NCBI GenBank assembly: GCA_001801575.1
Contig: MGYC01000005.1
Coordinates: 1-64,000 of the forward strand
DNA: 64,000 nucleotides
Direction of reading: 5' to 3'
Source of the DNA: Gammaproteobacteria bacterium RIFCSPHIGHO2_12_FULL_41_20
GTDB taxonomy: Bacteria > Pseudomonadota > Gammaproteobacteria > DSM-16500
Shown here: positions 57,970-64,000 of the stretch, piece by piece
Layout of the letters: every line of letters starts with the position of its first letter
How positions within the stretch are numbered: the stretch's first letter is position 1
Position numbers and translations under genes: made by a program
Notes under the pieces: generated by a model
The model's input: the letters and a program-made list of their open reading frames with translations, nothing else
What the model was told of the DNA's origin: nothing
Databases searched by the model: none

Positions 57970-59490
57970 CTATAACTCGCGGCGTAAAGCAAGATGACGT
58001 AGACGAAAAGCACTGATGAGTAATGCGATAGCGATGATTAAAATCGGATCCATTGCATAGCGTTGCCAGGGTGTTCTACCTTGCATCGGTTGGACATAAT
58101 CGGTTAGCACATAAGGTTCACGAGCTGGCGCAATCGCTTGAATATTGCCATTCGGTGCAATAATTGCGGTAATACCATCGTTGCTGACAAATAACCCAGG
58201 CCTACCCATCTCAATGGCACGCATACGTGCCATTTGTAAGTGCTGTGCTTGTGCAGGCGAATCTCCAAACCAGGCATCATTATTCACGGTGAGAAGCATG
58301 CCAATGGTTTTATCTCGTGATAAAACTTGTTCAGGGAAAGCGATTTCATAACAAATAAATGGCAAGATTTTAATGCCATTGACAATAAAGGGTTGCATTT
58401 TCATGGTGCCAGGAATCATGTCTGACATGGGAATATGTAAATAATTGACAATAGGTTGAATTAGTTTGGGGAGAGGAAGGTATTCACCAAAAGGAACCAA
58501 ACGGTGCTTCAGGTAGGCTTCACGTTTAGCGCCAAGTGTAATTAGTGCATTATAGTAGCCGTCGCCACTTGGATTGTGCACGGGAATGCCAGTCATTAAG
58601 GTAGATTGGCTAGAACGGGCTTTTTGATCTAACTCTTCGACAAAGGGCTCTGCTTGTTGCAGGGGCATTGGTATGGCTGTTTCTGGCCAAATAATTAATT
58701 TATTTTTTCCCCATAGGGGTTCTGTTAGATTGAAATAGCGCTCAAGAGAAAACTGTACACTTTCTGGTGACCACTTCATATCTTGAGGGATATTGCCTTG
58801 CACTAAGCTAACGTGCAAAGAGTCTCCTTTCGGCTTGGTCCAATGAATGAGGGATAAGCCACTGCCTATTACCCAAAGTATCATTAGGGCAAATAACTGA
58901 CGATAAACAAGATTATATTGTTTTTGTTGCCAGTAACTCCAGGCGTTAACAATGCAAGCACTACTCCAGAGTACAGCTAAGGATGCACCGTATACACTGA
59001 GGAGAGGTGCATAACCTTTTAGTGGTGAATTTGTTTGGCTATAACCAATGAGTAGCCAGGGGAAGCCGCTGAAAATAAAGCTGCGCATCCATTCGAAGAG
59101 TACCCATATGGCTGGAAAGGCACAAAAGGTTTTAATCGGCGTGGCATGTGGGAAGAAACGAGCTAATAAATAACCAACGTAGGCAGGGAAGGTGGCCAGT
59201 AGCATAATGAAGACGACGGTAAGAATGATGGCAAGCAGAAAGGGGGTGTCACCATATACATGTATGCTAGTAAATACCCAGTTGACGCCTGTACCAAATA
59301 AGCCCAGCCCAAATAAGAAGCCGCGTAACCATGCTCTACCTGGCGTAACTCTTAGCCAAGTAGCTAGGAGTATGGCAAGGGATATTATGGCAATAGGGAA
59401 GACTTCAAACGGCGCAAAGGCGAGCGTCAGTAATGCGCCTGCTAGTAATGCCGCTATGTCTTTTTGCCAAGAGGATAATTGCATGTGCAC
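57970..59490 (-). CDS. lnt: apolipoprotein N-acyltransferase
   Basis: 506 residues. About six N-terminal membrane segments are followed by the nitrilase domain, with catalytic Glu in 'IIWPETAIPMP', Lys in 'LKHRLVPFGEYLPL' and Cys in 'LPFICYEIAFPE'. It adds the third acyl chain to lipoproteins in the periplasm. Start at 59490 or two codons later. Confidence 0.95.
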   Translation of the reverse strand: MHMQLSSWQKDIAALLAGALLTLAFAPFEVFPIAIISLAILLATWLRVTPGRAWLRGFLFGLGLFGTGVNWVFTSIHVYGDTPFLLAIILTVVFIMLLATFPAYVGYLLARFFPHATPIKTFCAFPAIWVLFEWMRSFIFSGFPWLLIGYSQTNSPLKGYAPLLSVYGASLAVLWSSACIVNAWSYWQQKQYNLVYRQLFALMILWVIGSGLSLIHWTKPKGDSLHVSLVQGNIPQDMKWSPESVQFSLERYFNLTEPLWGKNKLIIWPETAIPMPLQQAEPFVEELDQKARSSQSTLMTGIPVHNPSGDGYYNALITLGAKREAYLKHRLVPFGEYLPLPKLIQPIVNYLHIPMSDMIPGTMKMQPFIVNGIKILPFICYEIAFPEQVLSRDKTIGMLLTVNNDAWFGDSPAQAQHLQMARMRAIEMGRPGLFVSNDGITAIIAPNGNIQAIAPAREPYVLTDYVQPMQGRTPWQRYAMDPILIIAIALLISAFRLRHLALRREL

Positions 59491-59675
59491 ATACTAATAT
59501 GAATTATTTTATTAGCTTGTCAGTGTACAGGATAAATGGTGAGTGTCGCAACCTGAGCGCTAGAAGAACAAAATCAAATGGACACTGTACTAGCTTTAGG
59601 TTACGGCCAGGGTGCTTTTATTTTTCGCATGAAAATGCTACGGTATATGGGAAATTTATAACCTTAGGGATTTCT

Positions 59676-60524
59676 ATGAGGCATGATGGATCTAGCATAA
59701 CCAGAGGGACGTGGTGTTTTCTGGTTGGTATAGGGTTAAGTTTAGTAGCCAACATATCATTTGCGGTACTTTGTTCTAGTTTAACATCCGCGCAACTTTG
59801 TAATATTAGTAACGCTAGTACTTGTATCACCTCTTGCGTCATTAATTACGCAGGTTCTGCTATCGTAGATCCATCAACCTATAATGCTTATATGATGACT
59901 TGTCCGGCTAACTATGTAGTGGCAAGAGTGGATTATTTGTACGGTGCAACTGCATCTAGCCCTTATGCTCCGTCTGCTTTTACAGGTAATTTTCCTGGAG
60001 TAGTTAACTTGCAGAATGGCGGTTACCAATGTTACTGGGGCAACAAGGTTAGCTACGACAGTACTACCCAAGGAATGATAGGCGAGGTAACAGACTTACC
60101 GACCGGCCCTATGTTTGTGGTAGGTTATACCACTTATAGCGCGGGATGTACTCCACATTATTGTTGCGCTCCTCACGGTACGGGGTGTAATCCTAATGGC
60201 TGGGCGTATGGAATATGTTACGATTGGGGAAATATTACTCCCAATAGTTGTCCAGGAGCTTACCATTCTTGCTGGGCGTATAATAGTGGTTGTGTGGCTA
60301 GATATGTTAACACTGGTTATCCCTATATTTGTTCTGGTTCTACTATCCCTAGTCCTTCACTCACAGCGCCATTCCGTGCCATATGTAATTGGGTAGGTCC
60401 AAAGTGGCAACAGGGGACGACGGTGAATCCATCTTGTTCGATTCCGAGTGGATCTATAGGGTCGCTTCAAGTATGCCCACCAAGCCCTGCAATTCCCATG
60501 CAACTTGTTCCTGGTACTAGCTAA
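59676..60524 (+). CDS. cysteine-rich secreted protein, unassigned
   Basis: 282 residues from MRHDGSSITRG. An AGGGA site lies 7 bp before this ATG, and a hydrophobic segment (about residues 14–30, ending VANISFA) forms a signal peptide. The mature part holds about 18 cysteines, many clustered in 'CTPHYCCAPHGTGC' and 'CPGAYHSCWAYNSGC', with abundant Tyr, Gly, Asn and Trp. This points to an extracellular, disulfide-rich fold. No family is recognised. The frame runs upstream to 59433 but overlaps lnt there. Confidence 0.65.
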   Translation: MRHDGSSITRGTWCFLVGIGLSLVANISFAVLCSSLTSAQLCNISNASTCITSCVINYAGSAIVDPSTYNAYMMTCPANYVVARVDYLYGATASSPYAPSAFTGNFPGVVNLQNGGYQCYWGNKVSYDSTTQGMIGEVTDLPTGPMFVVGYTTYSAGCTPHYCCAPHGTGCNPNGWAYGICYDWGNITPNSCPGAYHSCWAYNSGCVARYVNTGYPYICSGSTIPSPSLTAPFRAICNWVGPKWQQGTTVNPSCSIPSGSIGSLQVCPPSPAIPMQLVPGTS

Positions 60525-60592
60525 TTCCTTTGCGTGGCGGGTGAATGGCGCTGGGGGTGAGCAAGAATATCATAATGAGTTTCTGAATCGCT

Positions 60593-60837
60593 AGGAAACA
60601 CCTATGTACACGACAAAAATAACTTTATGTCATGAGCGTTTGGCCGTCATCCTGAGCGTTAGCGAAGGATCAGTATCCTTGTTGACTGTATTGTGACAAG
60701 GATGCTGCTTCGCTAATGCTCAGGATGAATTATAGATTAAATAGATCCTTCACGGAGTTTACCCTAGAGCGAAGCGAAGGGTTCAGGATGACAGAATTAT
60801 AGATTTTTTATTTTTGTCGCGCACATAGGAGAAACAC
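60593..60837. mobile_element. MITE J (ends like H and I, decayed duplication)
   Basis: Element 60602–60828 begins CTATGTACACGACAAAAATA and ends CGCGCACATAG. Flanks AGGAAACAC and GAGAAACAC match at 7 of 9, and both changes are transitions. The inside mixes the GAAGGATCAGTATCC core and TTGACTGTATTGTG loop of MITE G with the CTAGAGCGAAGCGAAGG segment of MITE I, so it looks like a recombinant of the two. Confidence 0.82.
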
Positions 60838-60968
60838 TTGAGTTAGTATAAAAAGTCTGCTACTTTTCTCCTCCTGCAAATGGATTTTTCTGTAATATCG
60901 GTATAGGGACATCATTAAACCTAGGTTAAAAAAGTCATACCCATAAAAAAGCGATGGAGATGTCCTGC

Positions 60969-62603
60969 ATGTCGTATTCACTAAAGCCACTGGCTTTGAG
61001 CTTGGCTATTCTTGGGCTAGTTTCTACCTCTGTTTTTGCTGCGAATGAGTCAGAACCGAATCAACAAATGGAAAAGATTAATGCACAAACACAATTGCTA
61101 GAAAAGCAGTTGGCAAAACTACAAGCTGAAGTGGTGGCATTGAAAACGCAGGTAAAATTAGAAAAAATTGCTGTTACTGCAAAAAAGCACCAAGTAGTTG
61201 CAAAGAAAACTCCAAAGACATCATTAAGTACGGGTTCGGGGACAGAAGTTCCTCTTTCTCAAGAAAAAGTCACACCCGAAGCTTCTGCTCCAGCAGATAC
61301 ATCTGTTAGCCAAGAATTAATTTTAGATCCCGATGTTTACATGCCGTTTGATATTTATGTGCCAGGACAATCGTTTGTTTCTACCGGCCCGTATATTGGC
61401 GTGCCGATTCAATATGCCGGTACTAATTTAGTGATTAATAACCCAAGCATAAACCAAGATGTGGTTTTATTAAAATTGCGCAGTGATATTAATAAAGAGT
61501 TGGCGGCACGGGGTACGGTGGATGTGGAAGGTCGTCATTCCCATCTATTATTAAGCGGGGTAATAGAAGGTGCGGCCTATTATGCGGATAACGGTGGTGG
61601 TGCTGCGAATACCAGTGATATTAACGTTACTAATGTGAGTTTAGACGGGTTCTTGTTAGGGCCGACGGAGTGGACATCGGCTTATTTCGAGTTAAGTTAT
61701 AAAGATAATGTGGATACAGCATTAACGAATTATCGCTCTGCTAATTCTGAGGTGTTTATCAATAAAGCCTTTATTATGCTGGGGAATTTTGATAAATCGC
61801 CTATTTATAGCACTATTGGGCAACTGTATGTGCCATTTGGTACTTATTCATCGCAAATGATTAGCAGCCCCTTTACAAAAATACTGGCTCGCACTAAAGC
61901 GCGTACTGTAGTGCTGGGTTATTCGCCTATGCTAGCAAATACTTTCTATGCTTCTACTTATATTTTCCGTGGGGATAGTCATGCTTCCTCTGTAAGCCGC
62001 ATCAACAATGGTGGCGTGAATATTGGCTATAAGTTTGATCAAGGACTCGTTGTCGGAAATGTGGGAGCAGGCGTGATTGGTAATTTGGCGGATTCTGCAG
62101 GTATGCAATATACCAATAACCAGCCTTTGTTTAATGGATTTGGTGGCCCATCTCCTTACGGTAGCGAGCAACTAGTGCATAATGTTCCTGCTTATAACAT
62201 ACGTGGGTTATTTAGTATTGGTGGGCATGTGGATTTACTCGCAGAATATGTGGGCGCGTCTACACGGTTTAATCCCAATGATATGACCTTCTCGGGGCAT
62301 GGCGCACGGCCTTGGGCAATTAATACAGAAGCAGCGTATTCTTTTCCTTTGTTTAACCGACCTAGCTCAGTAGGTATCAATTACGGCCAAAGTGGCGATG
62401 CGCTTGCTCTTGGGTTGCCAGAAAAACGTTTGGGTGCAGTATTTAATACATCGTGGTGGCGTAATACGCTGCAAAGCTTAGAGTTTCGCCATGATATTGG
62501 CTACGCTGCTTCTGCTACTTCGAGTGGCTCTAATGTCACAGGCCCTTCTGGTACCGGTGTTGCTGATAATGTGGTAACAGCGCAGCTGGATTATTACTTT
62601 TAG
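60969..62603 (+). CDS. LbtU-like outer-membrane porin
   Basis: 544 residues from MSYSLKPLALSLAILG. A signal peptide ends in 'TSVFAAN'. Residues about 28–70 form a coiled coil (EKINAQTQLLEKQLAKLQAEV). The rest has alternating beta strands of an outer-membrane barrel, ending in 'TAQLDYYF' with a terminal Phe for the Bam complex. Legionella LbtU, the legiobactin receptor, and DUF3573-type relatives share this coiled-coil-plus-barrel layout. Cargo is unknown. GGAG lies 9 bp before the chosen ATG. Confidence 0.7.
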   Translation: MSYSLKPLALSLAILGLVSTSVFAANESEPNQQMEKINAQTQLLEKQLAKLQAEVVALKTQVKLEKIAVTAKKHQVVAKKTPKTSLSTGSGTEVPLSQEKVTPEASAPADTSVSQELILDPDVYMPFDIYVPGQSFVSTGPYIGVPIQYAGTNLVINNPSINQDVVLLKLRSDINKELAARGTVDVEGRHSHLLLSGVIEGAAYYADNGGGAANTSDINVTNVSLDGFLLGPTEWTSAYFELSYKDNVDTALTNYRSANSEVFINKAFIMLGNFDKSPIYSTIGQLYVPFGTYSSQMISSPFTKILARTKARTVVLGYSPMLANTFYASTYIFRGDSHASSVSRINNGGVNIGYKFDQGLVVGNVGAGVIGNLADSAGMQYTNNQPLFNGFGGPSPYGSEQLVHNVPAYNIRGLFSIGGHVDLLAEYVGASTRFNPNDMTFSGHGARPWAINTEAAYSFPLFNRPSSVGINYGQSGDALALGLPEKRLGAVFNTSWWRNTLQSLEFRHDIGYAASATSSGSNVTGPSGTGVADNVVTAQLDYYF

Positions 62604-63235
62604 GATAATGTTTTATCCTTATACTCACACAAATCCCGAATCAAACACGCCGGGCATTTTGGTTTTCGTGCGACGCAGACGTAGCGTCCATGCAAAATTA
62701 ACCAATGATGCGCATCGTGGATAAATTGAGGTGGAATAATAGCCGTGAGTTGGTCTTCCACAGCGCGCGGTGTGTTGCCCTGTGCTAAGCCGATGCGATT
62801 GGCGACACGAAAAATATGCGTGTCAACAGCAATAGTGGGTTGGCCAAAATACGTGTTTAAAATGACGTTGGCAGTTTTTCGGCCAACACCGGGCAAGAAT
62901 TCAAGTTCTTCTCGTGTCTCTGGTACACGTGAATGATGTTGTTCTATCAGTATTTGACAAGTGCGTAGTATATTTTTGGCTTTGTTGCTATATAATCCTA
63001 TGGTTTTGATATAATTGCGTAACCCTTTTTCTCCTAGCTTTACTATTTTTTCAGGCGTGTTTGCTACGGGAAATAGTTTTTCTGTAGCCTTGTTAACGGA
63101 TTTATCGGTAGCTTGGGCAGACAGGATGACAGCAACCAATAACTCAAAAGCACTATGATATTGTAACTCTGTTGTGGGATGGGGGTTGGCCTTCCGAAAG
63201 CGTGAGAAAATAGTGCGAATGGTTCTTTTGTTCAT
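62600..63235 (-). CDS. nth: endonuclease III
   Basis: About 211 residues. HhH motif with catalytic lysine in 'LPGVGRKTANVIL', the aspartate in 'IAVDTHIFRVANR', and a 4Fe-4S cluster C-x6-C-x2-C-x5-C near the C-terminus ('CVARKPKCPACLIRDLC'). It removes oxidised pyrimidines. The start at 63235 (MNKRTIRTIF) matches family starts. The 3' end overlaps the porin by 4 bp. Confidence 0.95.
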   Translation of the reverse strand: MNKRTIRTIFSRFRKANPHPTTELQYHSAFELLVAVILSAQATDKSVNKATEKLFPVANTPEKIVKLGEKGLRNYIKTIGLYSNKAKNILRTCQILIEQHHSRVPETREELEFLPGVGRKTANVILNTYFGQPTIAVDTHIFRVANRIGLAQGNTPRAVEDQLTAIIPPQFIHDAHHWLILHGRYVCVARKPKCPACLIRDLCEYKDKTLS

Positions 63236-63284
63236 GTCGTTAATCATACTATAATTTGTGGCTTAAATTAAAAGGTCATTTTAT

Positions 63285-64000
63285 ATGTCTCAAGATCCCT
63301 ATGTTAGTGTTGTTATTCCTGTCCACAACGAAGAAGAAAATTTACAAGAATTATCTCGGCGATTAACTGCAACGCTAGATAAGCTTGGTAAGCCATATGA
63401 AATTGTATTAACTAATGATGGCAGTACTGATCGTTCTGCAGAAATATTACAGAAACTCCATGAGCAACGGCCACAGCAAATACGTGTTATCGAATTTAAT
63501 GGTAACTTTGGCCAACACATGGCGATTATGGCGGGATTTGAGCGGGTACGTGGAGAAATTATTATCACCATGGATGCCGACTTGCAAAATCCTCCGGAAG
63601 AAATACCTAAGCTTATTGCCGCAATCGAAGCAGGGCACGATGTAGTGAATGCTTATCGCGAGCAGCGACAAGATCAATGGTGGCGGCTTACGGTATCGAA
63701 ATGGCATAACCGGATTCGTGAATGGATGATGCCGAAATTACGCATGAAAGATGAAGGATGCATGTTACGTGCGTATCGGCGCCATATAGTCGATTTAATG
63801 GCGGCAACCGGCGAAGCCACGACATTTATTCCTGCATTAGCATTAACCTATGCAGAAAATCCTACGGAAGTGGGCGTAGCGCATGCGCCGCGTTTAGCAG
63901 GGGAATCCAATTACAGTTTATATGGATTGATTCGTTATAACTTTGATTTAGTAACAGGATTTTCAGTATTTCCACTGCAGTTGTTTACGATGTTGGGGAT
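63285..64000 (+). CDS. ArnC-like polyprenyl-phosphate glycosyltransferase (cut by window edge)
   Basis: First 238 codons, open to the edge. GT2 motifs: 'VSVVIPVHNEEENLQEL', 'DGSTDRS', 'NFGQHMAIMAGFERVRG', DxD in 'MDADLQNPPEEIP', and 'EGCMLRAYRRHIVD'. This is the pattern of ArnC and related undecaprenyl-phosphate transferases, whose C-terminal membrane segments would lie past the edge. It could modify lipid A or another glycan. No other arn genes are visible. Confidence 0.82.
   Translation, partial: MSQDPYVSVVIPVHNEEENLQELSRRLTATLDKLGKPYEIVLTNDGSTDRSAEILQKLHEQRPQQIRVIEFNGNFGQHMAIMAGFERVRGEIIITMDADLQNPPEEIPKLIAAIEAGHDVVNAYREQRQDQWWRLTVSKWHNRIREWMMPKLRMKDEGCMLRAYRRHIVDLMAATGEATTFIPALALTYAENPTEVGVAHAPRLAGESNYSLYGLIRYNFDLVTGFSVFPLQLFTMLG

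Noticed and set aside
63299-63571. Minus-strand frame in the ArnC-like gene
   Set aside because: Shadow of the conserved glycosyltransferase frame on the plus strand.

Overview
The window reads as a chromosome segment of a host-associated gammaproteobacterium of the Legionellales (Coxiella/Rickettsiella/Legionella side). The evidence is the gene order (mutS–cinA–recA–recX–alaS–lysC–csrA–tRNA; ribF–ileS–lspA; lnt–leuS–lptE–holA–nadD–rsfS–rlmH; ffh–rpsP–rimM–trmD–rplS; guaB–guaA–tadA), an LbtU-like porin, a possible IcmD/DotP-like membrane protein, and several effector-like genes. No species is claimed.

Layout. 1–0.6 kb: a Fic protein cut by the left edge. 0.9–6.7 kb: guaB, guaA and tadA, then two unassigned membrane proteins and ogt. 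6.8–13 kb: the ribosomal protein/tRNA-modification/SRP operon on the minus strand, a DUF498 protein and recJ. 13.2–18.7 kb: a compact cluster that looks like an undescribed small-molecule pathway: a heme-oxygenase-like diiron enzyme, a methyltransferase-like protein, an ATP-grasp ligase, an alpha/beta hydrolase and an EamA exporter. 18.7–28.4 kb: accessory genes, including a MASE1-type membrane protein, a HEAT-like WPYL-repeat protein, a DOT1-like methyltransferase, a Fes-like esterase, a GNAT, a broken methyltransferase and a truncated nucleotidyltransferase/HEPN pair. 28.5–41.2 kb: three tRNAs, then csrA through mutS, with lineage-specific genes wedged into the recX/recA/cinA/mutS gaps. 41.2–49.5 kb: a phd/vapC pair, rluB, scpB, kynureninase and ribF–ileS–lspA. 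49.8–60.5 kb: a hydrolase, an IcmD-like protein with a lipoprotein, the rlmH–lnt block, and a Cys-rich secreted protein. 60.9–64 kb: the porin, nth, and an ArnC-like glycosyltransferase cut by the right edge.

The most striking structure is not a gene. At least a dozen long, often perfect palindromes sit between genes, and many are bounded by 9-bp direct repeats: exact around 696–838, 17681–17748, 35970–36156, 49550–49829 and 52184–52224, and decayed around several others. They look like non-autonomous transposable hairpins (MITEs). No transposase is visible here. One family keeps a nearly constant loop while its perfectly paired arms differ from copy to copy. A second family carries tandem 20-bp CATCCTGAG-type units in its arms. 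A third supplies the same last six residues and stop codon to recJ and to an unrelated hydrolase.
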